From assembly GCF_041296385.1 (NCBI RefSeq), contig NC_091014.1:52408078-52472077 (forward strand): DNA of 64,000 nt. Reading direction: 5' to 3'. Of this stretch, positions 25,401 to 40,400 are shown in pieces. The notes under the pieces are model-generated. The model had not been told where the DNA came from and did not search any database. It worked only from the letters and a program-made list of their open reading frames with translations. The position numbers and the translations under genes are program-made. This stretch comes from Aphelocoma coerulescens. Its lineage: Eukaryota > Chordata > Aves > Passeriformes > Corvidae. Every line of letters begins with the position of its first letter. Position 1 is the first letter of the stretch.

Positions 25401-28400
25401 AAATCAGATCTAGCAGATCTTGTAGCCTCATCCTCTCCCATGCTCCTGCTTTCAGTGCCCCTTTCTCTTCTCCAGCCTACTGACTTTGCTGGAGGTAAGG
25501 CAAAAACACTTTCCTTCTTGTTGCCTCCATCCCAACTGCTGCACAACAAAACACTTGAAACAGAGCAAAGCTGTTAAAAGCAACAGTGGCCCCCTCAGGA
25601 ACAAGTAAAAGCTGTGCTAAGTCCCTATCCTAAAGGAACCAAGGACATCCTAGCACTGCTGCCTCTTTCAGTCCAAGCTCACAGACTGCTCTGCACAACA
25701 CTTTTCATAGTGCGACAACAGTTCCAACATCACAGACAGGGCTAGTAAGGAAAACCAGGATTTCTGCCAGTCACAGCTTTGCTCCCTTTGATTTAACAGA
25801 GTAATGAGATCTGGTGATACCACAGTCCCTGTTTGGGGATCAATATCATGAATGATTCAATCCTTGCTCCTGGTCTCTGTGTCCTGGGAACTGTCTGTAC
25901 TCAGGCACACCCAGCTGTTTTGCACAAAGAAGAGGAAAAAACGAGGATGTCTTTCAGCCACCAGTTGGGCACCTATTCAAGCAGGAAGATTTACCAGCAT
26001 AGCTCTCCATTTGAATGCTGACAGCAGTATACAAGACCCTTGCCTTGGTTTAACAACCACAGTTTGAAGCCAGAACAACCTAAATTAGAAAATAAGGCTC
26101 TCACTTCAAAATGAATCTCTGAAAAAGGAAACTAAATCAGTACAGTTCTGTCCATAAATTTCCTCATGCAGAAAAGTACTGAAGCTACATCAGCAGTTCA
26201 AAACCACTTTATCCCCGACCGTGTCCCTACAGCTAGTTGCTCTTACAGCAAGACCAAGTCACAGAGGTGGGGTCACCTTGTAGGGTGGCTGAGCTGCTCT
26301 CTACCAGCAGCTGCTGCAGAATCTGTAAAAATCGGCTCCGAAGGAGGTCACAGACAAGGACATCCTCATTTCTTTCCAGGAAGGTCCTTAGAGTCATCAA
26401 CACCTTCCAAGCCACCTCCACAGAGCTTGAGCAGACCAGGTCCTGCAAAGGAAGCAACACATACATTACCTTTCTACCCTCATTAGGCAGAAGTCACTGC
26501 TATTTAATACCATTATGCTAATCTGGTTCCTTGGGAAACAGCCTAATAAAGCACCATTCAGATATAAGTATGTCCTGATTAAATAGAGAACTGAAAAAAG
26601 CAGAAGGACTCATGTCTGTTAGGCACCTCTAAATAATATCCCATTTAAAGAATGATTTGGCTATGTAGGTGGTAACATACATTTAAGGTCACAGTTTTAG
26701 ACAAGTGAGACCTAAACAAGAGAACAGAGTTTCTGGCACCTCTGCTCTCCTTGTTGGTTTGAAAAATCAGCTTGCATATTAAAGCTGCTTGCCTAAAATC
26801 AAGCTCGTATGTCAGTCCATAGCTCCTAATTTTCAAAAGGCTGGCAGCCTTGTATGTGCAGTAGTAACATAACAGCTAAATTGCATGAAATGTACGTAAG
26901 CCAGGCAAGCAATCATCCAATCACAGGAAAGGGAAGAGGCATGTACACAGCTCACAAACCTGCTTCTTGACTGTGGAGCTCTGTCTGGAGTCTCTGAGCT
27001 GAATCCCAGAGACAATAGCCTTAATTTGGGCATAGTCTTCATGCTAAGGTGTATAACATTATGCATGGCACATACAGAGGCAGTTGCAAAAATATCAGGC
27101 AGAAAATGCCTGGTAGTGCTGCCATAATATGACCATCTCAACACGTATTATGTCAGCACTACCTTTCCTCTCTTTCTGCAATAGTCCTGGCTACTGCATT
27201 GCAAATGGTAGAGCTGAAGAGGTAAACAGGAAACTGGTCTCAGCAACTGAGCCTACAGCCTGCCTAGACAGCTTGCTGCCTCTCCCAGTTGCCTTCCCCT
27301 ATCACACAGCAGTAATGCATCCAGACTTCTATGATGGAGAGGAAATGGCTGTGGGACCCCATATCTAAGGAAAGCAAATAAGGTGAGAACACGCTGTCTG
27401 TGCCAGAAAAAGCTCTCTACTTCCAAGCCAAATTCCTGCCTCTACCAGAGACCTTCATGAATAAAGGGCAGGGAGATGTCTGCACAGTCATCTCTGCTGA
27501 CATAGATCTGCATATGACATTCAGGAATGCAATCTAACGTCTCCGTTCTCTGAGAGAGCACCTCAGACCCGGAGCATGGAGAAGACAAGTGGGACGGCGT
27601 GTCGTCATGACTACATTCACCCTCAGATGAACACACACAGCACAAAATGACATGAACCAATGGCCACAGCCTTCCTGGTCCTGGCAAATGCACCATTGTG
27701 TTAATAGGTTCCTTCCTACCCAGAAGCTCAAGGTCTCAGATGAAGTCACTAACCATCTGTTATATCTAATCCAGACAATTATTAAAAGCAGATAAGCAAA
27801 TAAGTCATCCTTGGAAGGACATTCATTTTTGTTTCACTGTACCATGCAGAGGCCTTTCCACTTCACTAGTGCATTCTGAGGCTTAGGTTATTCATCTCAT
27901 AAGTTTTCTTTACACCTGACAGTATATTTATCCCTGTATAGAGCACTGTTTTATTAGTCCATCTAAATTCAAATTGATTATGCTCTTCCACAACTGAAAG
28001 GTGAACTGTCAAAGCCTGTGATTTATTACAACTCACTTTAAAGACTGAAATAGAGCTAAATGAATTTATTTCTGCAAGAGCACATGGCAACACAGAAAAG
28101 GGAAAGCAGGAATGTTGCACCATTCAGGGAAGGGAGATGCTGTTTGTGTTTTGCTTATTGAAACACCTGCTTCAGTTTATGAAGTGATAGGTTCCAGAAG
28201 TACTGCCAAAGGTAACAGTGTGGGCAAGCCTCATGGGACACTTCTCCTCCTTAATTTGTCCTGATATGTCAACTCATTGATTGCTTTTACTAATGCTTTG
28301 CAATAGCTTTAAATGCCTGGATGTTGCTACCTACTCTGCAATATCACTCCAACTGTGAAAGAACTGCCCTACATGAGAGCCCTCCTGCCAGTCATTTCAG

Positions 28401-31400
28401 TAACCTTGAATATTTACTTCATAGCCTCCCAGATGAGAACAAATATGTTCTGTAATGCCCAATGTCTCTAATGCCCAATGGATACCCACTCGGAGTCAAA
28501 CCTTGCTTCCTCTTATTTCTTTACCATCTCCTGACACAGGTTTGCCTTCTCAATGATAGTTTTAATTTCTCTAACGGACTGGAGAAGAAATGTCACAGCC
28601 CTTAGCTTTTGTCCTTACAGGTAAATCTCATGTTCTTCTGTGGAAAAGTTAGCAAATATTTACTATGCACCTGGCTCAACAGTCATGGAACAAGAGGCAC
28701 TGATGGGGAGGGGTGACAGGACAGGGGAGAGCAGTGGAAGTGAGAAAAGGCCTCTAAGCAGCCATCAGGACACGGATTGTGTTGCAATTACATGGGCTAA
28801 CAGAGCTCATTACACTAGCTAAAGGCAAACACCCTAGCCTGCTACTTCAAGGCCCCTTTCTCTCCTGCACTGATTAATTTGCCCTGTTGTAAGACTTTTA
28901 TTTTATCTTTTAAGAGTAATAAAACATGTTACTTGCAGTCCTGAAAACTCAAGAGTACTTCAAAACTCTCTGACAAGAGTCTCCAGTTAAAACCAGACAA
29001 AATAAAAACCTCAAACAAACAGAAAGCTGTGCCCTCAAGACCTGTTCTCTGCATGTTGCTTTTTCAAAGTTCTTGTCCATCATACCCTTCTCATCTATCA
29101 GTAGCAAAGCATTGCTCCCAAATTTGAAAAACAGCTTCTTCAAAGGCTGGCACCAAAGAATCTGGAGTACTCAGCTGTGTATCTGGATAGAGGAAGGAAT
29201 GGGGTTTTTCATGGCATACATCAGCAGGACCCTTAGATCTCTCTCCAGCCAAGTCTCAGAAGATCCCTTCGTGTCACAGTAGATGGATGACAGAGAAAGA
29301 GGTAACACACATACACAGTCCCATTTTCCACATAAGGCTTCCCTGGCAGGTGGAAGTCTGTGTATACACACATGGCCCCTCCTATCAAAATCCTTGGCTT
29401 CATAACACCACTAAAAGTATTAAGAACCAAAAAAACCCCAAAATCAGGGCCAGGATCGCAGCCCATCATTGTGAAAGCCACATACCAGTAAAATAAGCAA
29501 AATGCTGGAATTGCTCTTCAGAATGGGAAACAATGGGTTAGCACTGTTCAGCTGATCGGACGCGCCAAAATCAGCTTCTTCAGCCTCAGTTTGCTTGCAG
29601 TCTTCCCAGGAAAACCAGAGTTGGAGGATTTGGTGTCCAAATTTCCCCATAAGTTCAGGGTAGCGCAGGAAGAATTTCAGCAGGAGAGGACAATGGACAT
29701 AGACCAAGCTCAGATCTGGAAGATTATCCAGGATCCTTCTTATGGTAGACAATGACTTCTGGTAAGAGGGGAAAGGGAAAGGAAGACAGAGAACAAAATA
29801 GTCACTAATACTGAATATAAAACACCTGAAGTGATGAGAATTTACTGTGAGAAACAGTTACACTGCCTTTTCAGCAGACAATCAATTACATCAGCTAAAC
29901 ATCATTTTGTGAAGCCCATTTGCATCACAAAGGCCAAGAAACTTGTAGGCTTTATACAGAGCTCAAAGCTGTGCAGCAGCAAAGAGCCATATGGGAACAC
30001 TTGAAAGCCTGCTGCAGAGGCTGGAGATGTGTTTGGGAGACTGAAGCTATGAAATTTATTATATTCCGTATGTGAATTCACAGCCTATCCAACGCATTTA
30101 CACTTCCCACACATACACAAGTTTATTCTGTCAAATCTATATTCCCCTGTGGATTTTCATAGTTAACTTTCCAGAGTATAGATGCACTGCACAGTCTTCA
30201 CTCATTCACTGCTCACCACCACCTATGTCAAAATACTTTCTACAAGAAGGTTGATGTGAGTGGGGAGAAACCTCAGTTTCAACAAAAAGGCTCCAAGAGG
30301 TAGGTATGAAATCTTCTTTTACCACGTCCAGGGCTTTGCCTTTGTCCTGACAGACAGCAAGGAGGTAAAGTGCAGCTCTGAGTATATGTGGAGGGGGACA
30401 GTCTCCATGGTCCTGTGCTGATAGGAGAAAATTTCTTACAGCTACAAATAATTCTGCATCTGGAACAAACCTGCATTGAAGGAGATTGGAGTGGAAACAG
30501 TAACAATAGATTGTTTTACCCACCAATACATGGTATGTAATGGCCACAAACCCACTTGCTTTGTATACTCTTGGCTCACCTGTCCCCAAAGGTGTAGGAA
30601 AAGTATAAGAGTAGTATAAAACAGTGCTGGTGGCTGCAAAGAGACTGATCCAAAGAGAAAGGCTCAGGGGTTTCAGACAGGAGGAGAAGGCTTTCAGCAA
30701 TGGTGTAGTTTAACTGAGGCAGACCCTTCTGCAGGAGCTCAGACATCTCTTGCTCTAGAAATAAAACTAATATAAGCAGGCAGGAAACGATGAGGAATGT
30801 CTATGGAACAACTCCACAGTCTGCATACACTACTCACACCTCTATGATTTGGCATCAATAGTCACGTGAGAACTGATTTAACAGAGCTGGCTTTAAGGAT
30901 GAAAAGACATTTCTGTCTAAGATTCCCAGCCCTTTGCTGATGCTGCCTGTGTGGTGACCAACCACTGCCAGTGGGAAAAGTGGCTCTTGTAATGTAGAAG
31001 CTTTCATCTCATTTGTTTGGGACTTACCTATTATGGAAAGTTACAGTACAGACAGGAAAGCCTTATAGAGAATGCCAAAGGGAAAAAATTACCTTAATCT
31101 GCAGATATGGGTGACTATGTGGCAAGTAATTTTGTTTCAATTAAGCATGCATAGCTGTCCTAATAAATGTCCCCATGTTAACAAAACCACAGGCAGATGA
31201 AATGCATTCTTTCAGGTAGGGTTCCAAACTCTTCTAAAGGCATTCTCTGAGTGCTACCTCCTTGCTGGACCAGACTAAAAACAAGCTGAGGGGAAAAAAA
31301 ATCTCTCAATCAAGCTATGTGTGTCCTCCCTTCCCTTCTCCTTTGTCCTTTTCTAATTTTTTTTTTCACCTATTGCCTAAACAGAGGGTGGCATGGCCTC

Positions 31401-34400
31401 AAACTAAATGAAGCAATCTTTCTCTTTCCCCAGACTTGCCCTCCTGAGAAGTTCTCCTCTTCTCTGTGGCTGAGTAAAGGTTCAGGCATAAGCTGCAGAG
31501 GAAGCTGGAACAGGTGTGATTCAGGACAGGATTACTGTGAAGAAGAGCAGAAAGAGAGAATAAAAAAGGCTAGAAATATCCTCTTCCTACTTCTAATATC
31601 ATACACTGTCTGCCAGAACCTCATTTTACTGAATGATCACATACAAGCACCTGCCCCATCACAAGAAGACTCTAGAAGCCAACCTAGGCTTCCAGGAAAA
31701 TTATGAGTTCCCAGTGGACTGAGTTCACGGACTGGTGGGGGTGTGCAGTGACAACAGTGAAGATGTTCATACCCTAGGCCAATGTGAATACAGTGGGGTA
31801 CTCTCACAATCATCACACCTTGTCTACACAGAGAATCCTATAAGGACAGGACCCCTAACACTGCAGAGAATGGGAGGTGTTTAAGGGTAGCTCACAATAC
31901 ATGATTCCACTGGCAAACAACACTTAGATTTTTTTAGCAATTACATTTCCAAGGATGAACACTGAAGAATGCCAAAATATTAAGTAAAAGGGTGAGAACA
32001 GCTCTGTTTCCAGGTATTTCTCTCTTTCCAACCATTTCCTTGCAGAACAGGACATAACCAGACATCTGTAACTCACCATCCTTAGCACAGCACACTGCTC
32101 TATTCAGAGGCCTAGATCACTCCCACCACACACCATTTACAGGCACAAATGCCCTCACTCTAAGTTCCACAGTAGTAAACTGGACTAGGAGTGCTGTGTG
32201 TTTTGTTTACTTTTTTAATGAGATACAGTCACAGGAAGGAGGAGGTAAAAGATCGCTGCAGACCAACAGAGAGTCTCCCCAGACACTCCTCAACCTAGAA
32301 ATCATTGCCTCTACTACAGGAGATCCTTTGCAATGCCTGCTACTGAAGTCATCCTCCTCCCTCCCATTTCTAATACATTACCACGCCATGAGGAACAACA
32401 GCAGTGGTAGTTTTTGCCTAGGAAGCCAGAGCTCAGATGGAACTGATGCTACTGGTACTTCTCTTCGAAACACCCACTGATCTGACTAGTCCAAAGTCAG
32501 GCTGCTTTATCTCTATCTGTGCAACTCACGACAGAGCACAGAATTCTCACAATGCTGTGGAAATCCATCCACCCCCTACCCAACTGCTTCTCCCTTCTCT
32601 TACATCCAGCTCTTCCATTGTCAGTAACCATTTACATTTTTCAGTAAGACACAACCATTCTTGAGTCTTTCAGCCTCTCATCTTGCCTAATCAGGTGTAT
32701 TAGATAAGGCATGATCTACTTTCCCATCTGGAAATTTTTGACTCACAGTGCACACATCACAATACCTCTGTACAGAGCAAAATCTGGCCTTCAGCTCCAG
32801 TGTCAGTCGGATGAAGGATGAGGATGCTAGACAGAAAGCAAGACAGAAATGTCAAAGGAGCAAAGAACATGTATGATAAGAAAAAGAGTAGGCAGGTCCC
32901 ATAACCACCCCCGCACATCTCCATACAAGCCTGGTGAAGAGGGCAGGCCATCTCAGTAAGAATACACATATTAGGCTGTCTCTCAGAAAGCAAACTACTC
33001 CAAGTTTGGGTTGGAGGGGAGTATCCGAGATTCATTTGTTTTATCAGGAGGAGACGTGAAGATTTGCCAGTTTCACATGTTTAGAAGAGAGGAATTGTCT
33101 GTATCACCTCTCTGGTGTGTGAAGAATAAGGCATACACAAACTAAACAGGATTTCTACATAGTAAAATCCCACCAACAATTCCAGCATAATCCCTGTCTA
33201 CAGGAACAGCCAATTCAATTCTGAATTATTCCAGAGGGAAGGATAAAGCTGACACAGCAGTCTTATCCAAAATAAAACCTGTCCCATCATCATTGCTACA
33301 CCAAATAACTTTTCTATCCTGCTGAACATGACTATGCACTCTATTCTTACTCATATAAACACGTAATAGAATCCTCTACATAAAGTCTCAATGTTAGGCT
33401 CATTGCCTCCATAATATGCAGTAGCAGCAAGTTCCATCAGTTAAGAGCACAGAGAACATGATCCCACAATACCCTCCTACCCAGCTTCTTGGAGAACTTA
33501 TTCCGCATGTTTGGCACCACTGTAAAGAGGGTATTGAGCGTTGAGACGAAAACCTCTGTCACTGACAGGCTGACAGCCCTTTCCAGATAGCTCTGTGGAA
33601 AGATGAATGGTTCAGGTGCATTAGATGCAATAAACACTGAAGGCAGCAGCCTTCTTCCGGCCTCCTGCCTGCCCAGAAAGTCAGGTTTCTAAATCCATAC
33701 AGATGGAGTAGCAGTTCTTTTACCAAAATGCCTGGCAGCAGAGCAGGCTCACACAGCACTTTGAATGCAACTAACACTGCCCCCCGCCAGTGTTATGAGC
33801 TGTGCTGGTAACTCTGCAAGGCATCACACCAGACAAGAAACTTCTTCTGGATTCCAGCAGGCAACCAGTTAGGCCTTAATGCACAGTGACTGACATTACT
33901 GCCCACGTTGCCCTGGAAGTTACTGCTCTTGCAGGTCAGATGGCTAATTGTCCTACACAACATAGAACATATGTTTAAGTGCAGCTGACTTCAGCAACAC
34001 CTAACACCTGTGCTTCAGCGTTTCACTGAGCAGTGGCAAACACAGGCATTTGAGCTCTCTACAGAGTCTAGCCCTGAACTGCTTAGAATAGAACGATTCA
34101 ACTACTCTTGTTGAAGGTCACTAGACAATCACAGTCCATTAATTTTTACCCAAGTTAAATGAGCAAGAAACAGCACACTGACTCCAGCTTTACCAAACTG
34201 GACATGCAGTGCACCCTCCTGTCAGGGAGGAGAACAGCAGTGCCACTGCAGCTGCCTGCCAAGAGATTGGTTAAGAAAACACCAACCAAAACATCTCCAA
34301 GCTCCTAACAACTGCAAGAATCCATACACCTGTACCTGTCAAAAAGCAAAAACAAACTTTACTAAACATTAGAAACCACAACCAAAGTCCCGTTGTTTTG

Positions 34401-37400
34401 ACAATTCTGCTTGAAGTCTCTTAGGGACAGGCCTGTATGGAGCACTAAAGCACTCATGACTCTCCACAGCTACTTTTTAAATCATGTCACTGGCCTTACT
34501 GAGGCACAATGCTTAATACTGCCCTTGCTGTGCAGACTGGGCAGCCACATCAGTACCTTCTGGGAAGAAGCATAAAAAGGAAATTGCAGGTGCAAAACAT
34601 GGCTGCTCTCTGGGACACAGGCAAGTTTTGAAAAACTGGCAGAAGGGGAAACAACAGTTCAGGCACTCTTCATTTTCTGCAACATCAAGAGCTGCCATGC
34701 ATCACACTACGCATCTACTTACGCATGGTAGGTAGGCTCTGGGATTGCACAGTCTGAAGAAAGACACTGATATCTACGTGGAAGCTTTACAGATTTATGC
34801 ACCCTCTGAGACCATGCACTACCTGTTGCATGAACTACATAATTCCACATGTGGCTGTGGGAAAGTGACAAATGCCACAGCTGTTCTCGGTTTACTCAAT
34901 GTGACCTCTTCCCAAAAAAACATTTGTGCAACCCACTCCTGGTACTTGAAAGGACCTTTCCAGGTACCCAAGGAACAGACCAAGTTCAAAAGAAATCCTA
35001 CCATGACCATGGGGATGCAGAGACTGTCACAAATCCTCAACAGGAACTCAGAGAAGTTGCTTAGTGTGTCTTTGCTCTCAGAGTTGGGGGCAGTGAAAGC
35101 GTTCTCCTGGGCCATGAAGTCACCCTGGAATTCCACTGCTAACCTACAAACAGACAGTGGATAACAGAGGAAAGAGGAAACATCCTCACTCTGGAAAGGA
35201 AGTCAGGAGATACTACATTTTAATCACAATTTTCACCATAAGGGACCCACAAACACCAGATGGGTTGGAAACAGAGGAATCTGGCAACCACACTCAGTTA
35301 CCTCTTGAGTGAAGCTATTAAAAGTCATCAAGGTTGCACAACAGTACACGTTGGGAAAGGAGGACTTAGTTTCTGTGAAGAAAGTATCTGCTGTTGGAAG
35401 CTCTGGTGTGGCAAGACTGGTTTTCAGCCACACCAGAGTGCCTGATGCACAATACAGCAAACCTTGTGAAAAACAACAAAGGGACCATTTAGCTGATATA
35501 AAATCCATGACAGAACCCGAGTGCCCTCTAACACCACCCCAAAACTCTGGGTCAGACTCTGGAAAGGCATGTCTGTTTCTGACTGAATTATCTCAGCCAA
35601 GCCAAGTGATGCAAGGCAAAAACTAATTTGGCCAGACCACCCTAACAACTGACCCTGATTCATCCTGATTCATACACAAACTCATCTACCACTGTCTGCT
35701 GTGCAGCTAAGGGTGCCAAATAGCTCTGATCCAGCAAAAGAGGTAAAGTTGGTGCCTATAGACCCATTCTCAGTAACAGGTAACAGACACGAGCAAATCC
35801 AAGGCCAGCATCTGGAGCAGACACATGTTTGTTAAATGGTTAATCCCCTCTGGCAGTGAAACCACATAGCACAGGAATCTGGTTTCACACATACCTTCCA
35901 ATAGTTCTTACATCATCAGCAGTTTTGGTGAATTTTCAAGCAGTCCCTAAGAGCCCAAGACATGAAATAAACTGATAGGTCCCAGGCAAATTTCATGGGA
36001 GACACATCCAGGTGTCACAAAATTTTCCCTATTAATACATACCCCTCACTCTGCTGTTTCACTGACAAGTGCCATGCACTGAACTCACCTGTGATATTTC
36101 TGTGGTGGGGCTGGGTGGAGGAACACAGTCGCAAGGACAGAAGAACAGACAGACACAGACACACACCACCCATCCACATACCCTCCTGACTTATCCTCAC
36201 CTGCAAGCATTTCTGAAACTTTCCAGGGTATTGAGCAAGAACTGACCCTGTCTCTGAGGAACTCTACCAAGATTTCTGTTTGCCGGGTGACTCTGAGACA
36301 CTGAGAATAGGAGATCGCCCTGTTTAAAGAGAGAAGTCTTTAAAATCTTATGCTCACTTTCAGAAAAAACAGCTTTCTCCTCCGACACCAGCAGCAGGAG
36401 GAATAACAGATTTCACTTCACTCACTTCTTTCACACAATCATTTTTTTACTACTGTGCTTTCCCCAGAGAGGGCAGAGTAAAAGAGCCTGTGTGCTCTTC
36501 GTAGGGAGGACAGAATTACAGAGCTACTAATTCTGCACTGCCCTGTCTTTACAGTCTGTATTACCATGACTTGATCTAATCTGAGTTTTAAGCATTTCAG
36601 CTAATGGAGTTTCAAACCCTTCTGAGAAAACTTTGCATTTTTAAAAATTTTCTTTCTTCCAAATACTCTTCAGACAACACAGAATAGTTCTTCTCCTTGC
36701 TTAGCAATGAAATCTTAGAAGTTCTTCTACTTTGGCTCAGAGTTTTAAGCAACTATCTATGTACTAGTTCTTGTTCCCACACAGCATCCCACTGAGTTAA
36801 GCCTGAAGCCAACTGAAGCGTCAGAGTTAATCATTTGCCCAAACTGGGAACAACTTGGAACTCAAAATCTGCCTCTAAGCCTTAACCTGTTGTGGTGGTC
36901 GTCTCCATAATACCAGAGGAGGGCACATCTACATACTGGTGCCTGGCAGTTCACAACTCCTTCCCCATTTCATGCTGAGATACCTTGGCAGAGGTATAAC
37001 CATTTCCCCTTTTTTCCCTTTAAACACAGCCTGGATATCCTCGCTATCTGTCTAATTTCCTTCCTGTGAAGCTCCTAATTCTGAAAAGGACACCTAGCTC
37101 TGTGTGTGTGCAAACAGACTGGCCAACACCTGCCTATGGGACAGAAAGCACTTCTGCCTTCTTCAGACAGAGAAGGCCAATATCTGGTACCACTGAACTT
37201 GGGTCTAAAGATAGTTCATCAAGAATTTGGAGTTCTGCTACTCCTTTGAGCATTGAGGTGTTCTCGTCACTACAGGCATGCGATCTAAACCTATATGGCT
37301 CTAAGCCTACAGCAAGAAGGCTCAGCCCTTGTCTTTTCACTAGCCATCTGTACCTGGGGCTCTTCTCAGAAGTGCAGAGGTCCTGACAGCACATCACACT

Positions 37401-40400
37401 AACTATGGATTCCAGGAACAGGAAAGGATTTATAGGTCAAATAGTGGCTAACAACTCCCTTGCTGAGGGATCACAGTCCATATACGATGACACTCTTGAT
37501 CTGAATGCAGAACAAGAAATGTTCATTGCTGAAAAAAGAGATTGACCAATGCAACCTACAAGGTGGGGGCCTGACAAAGGGGAAGTTCAAACTATTTTGG
37601 AGTACTGAAAACATAAAGAGAGCAGCATGCTCAAGTGGTGCCCCACAAAACTTTGTTGATTTAGAAAGATAACATTCACCAGCATCCATCTTCATCTACT
37701 TCAAAGTCTGGTACCATTTCGAGGCAAGAGGATCAAAAGAAATAGCAGAGAACTAAATAGCCATGGGGGATGTAAGTAAGGGATGGAACATATATAAAAC
37801 ATCCACATAGTGTCCTAGGAAGATCATCCCCATCCTGCTCAGTCCTACCAACAAGCAACAACTTTTGACTTACTGCAGGCCTCTTACTACTCTGTGGTGG
37901 GGAAAGCTCAGCACATCGCTTCAGCACTGCCTCCAGAAGCTTCTGCAGCTCTTCATATGGGACTGGAGGGGAGCTCAGATGGTCCTTCCTTAACAAGTGA
38001 AGAGAAAGACAAGATGCACAGTCCCTGCTGGGGACATTCCACTAGGAAGGCAACACCATCAGAAGTAACTGCTCTTCTGATGGGAATATGCCATAGCCAC
38101 TTCTCTCCAGCAGAGCATAGTACGGTCAAACTATCTGAATAGTGCTTTCACCCACGCATGAGCCCTCAGTGCTCTGTCTGCTCCCACTACAGTCAGGAAG
38201 CATATGACTGTCCAGAGTCTTATGCTTATTACTCTTATCAATCCGGATGGGGCACAGAGTGACAAAGCCATAGCAGGTGCTGTACAAGCCTGCCTGGAAC
38301 ACTAGGTCCTTGCTGCAATGACTTGCTGCCTGCCACAGCTTCATTGCTCTGGCAGCTTTCCTGAGGTGGGTGGGAAGCTGGCTCTGCTGTACCCACGCCT
38401 GCCTCAGCCACAAGTCCCACTGCAGAGCACGTTCACCCACACAGCCACAGGGGAACTGCAAAGCCCAAGACAGTATCAACAGATCTATCTGAAGAAAAGC
38501 CTGCAAATACATTCCTGCCTACCTCAGGAAAGCTGCCACAGCTTTCACAGCCTCCACCACCACCTCCAGCACTGGGCAGTTCACTGTCTCCATCAAAACA
38601 TCAATGGCTTCTATACATACACCTCGGTTTGTGAATAATTTGATTTCCACTGGTTGCCTGCAAAGAGACAACAAAGTAAGCAAGGAGAACATTGTCAGAG
38701 TTAGGTAACTGTAGTGCCTTCCGTCATTTCAGCAAATGGACAGATGAGCCATGCAAGTGCAGCCATGTTTTTCAGTACTGAGAGCCAGCTGCTCACAAGG
38801 AAGTACTCTCAGACTTGAGCAGGTAGAGGGTTTGCTACAAAGAGGGAACTTCAGCCAGTCTGAAGCACTACCATGATAAAACACCCACAGCCTGGGTAAC
38901 TGTGTGACTACTCCAGTGAACACTGACATGAAAAGCACAGGAAAAGAAGCTTTGCAAAATACAGTGATCTCTGTGCCTAGGACTTTATGTTCAGGACATC
39001 TGCTCTGGTATTTGTGAATTCATCAAGCAACTTATATATTTAAGTGTACAACAAACATCACCATCCTAGAATACAGATAATGACATGAGAATAGCTTCCC
39101 TCGCAGTCCTACGGCACTTCTAATGCCAGATGATGCCAGGACAGGAACCTTCACAAACTTGAAAAGTAATCAGGAAAATAAACACAATCCAACTGTTTTG
39201 ACAATCCTTCTCGACAGTGAGCATTTTGGTCATCTGTGGCCCAATACCTTTGAGCATTCAGCATGAGAGCATGGAGGGACAAAGCTGTGTAAATGGCTCA
39301 TTTGGCTCCAGGCAAGTCAGGTACAGTTGGGAGGGCAAACAGAAGATAGGCCGCTACATGCAGACAAGAGGCACTAACAGCCTGCCAGAGGGTCTCTCCA
39401 AAGTGAAGCAAGAAAAGCAGCACAGCATGACAGGAGCCAGATTTGGGAGCCAAAAGTATTCCCTGTTATTCAATTTTCACAGTCGTGCCTGACTAAAGCA
39501 AGCCAGGAGCACATGCTTGCATGCACAAATGGGAAAGCAAAGTGAACTTTAGTAGAAATTACACTAGTAGCCCAGTTACATGGCAAAAAGAGAACAGAGG
39601 AAGAACCACTCTTTTTAGTCACTCAGTGGGATGGAACCCAGCTTCGCAGCCACCTCACATTCTGCTGTGAGAAAAAGCTGTGAGGTGGGCATGGCAAGGA
39701 AAAGGACTTGTGGAACTCAGGCATCAGGAGCCAAGCCACAAGTGATGCACTGAACTTCCAAGTTGTTTCTACTTACACTAGGTAATTCTATTAATCCTCT
39801 GTATTTCCTTTCTTCAATCACTGACCTTCTGAAGTAAAACACATCAGGAAGAAAAAAGTCTTCACTGACTCATGCAGGGAGGAAGGGATGGAGGAGTATT
39901 GCTGACTCATTCACGATGCACAAACCCACTTTCAGTATGGTGCACTGTGATGTCTTCAGGGCCTGGGGGGAAAGTGTGAAGGGCAGCACTCTTGCAGCTT
40001 CCTGCAACCTCTCATCTTTGGGCCCCAACCTGTGCCTGCCACTTTGATTATGCTGAGAGAGACAAGGGTCACTCCAGGGAGAGCTACCCAACATTCCTGA
40101 CATACTGCCAAGGGGAGCAGTATGTCCTGCGTGGACCTTACCAGAATGTGTGGCTCACTTACAAAGAGAATCCAGCTGCAAGCTAAAACCAAGAGGAGAG
40201 GTTCCAGCACGAGATCCCTTTGCCCACTATGAGAGAATAAAACATGATTTCTAAGGCAAAGCTCAGAGAAACAGAATGGGTGTGTGAGAAAATGAGAGTA
40301 ACTGCACAGAGTGTTCTCTTTGTTTTACAAGCATAAATGCTGTAATTACTGTTTCCCACATCCTGGTTTCTCTTTTTGACAGATCCCACACTGGCATCAC

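Noticed and set aside
31258..31285. 28-nt candidate MEI1 exon with an excellent pyrimidine tract
   Set aside because: It would leave phase 0 before an exon that needs phase 1; the 35-nt exon at 32077 fits instead. It could still be a cryptic exon.
38126..38512. 128-codon minus-strand frame just downstream of the MEI1 exon at 38523
   Set aside because: The flanking exons (38523 and 37988) join in frame ([12 protein letters not shown]) without it, and it has no matching acceptor/donor pair.
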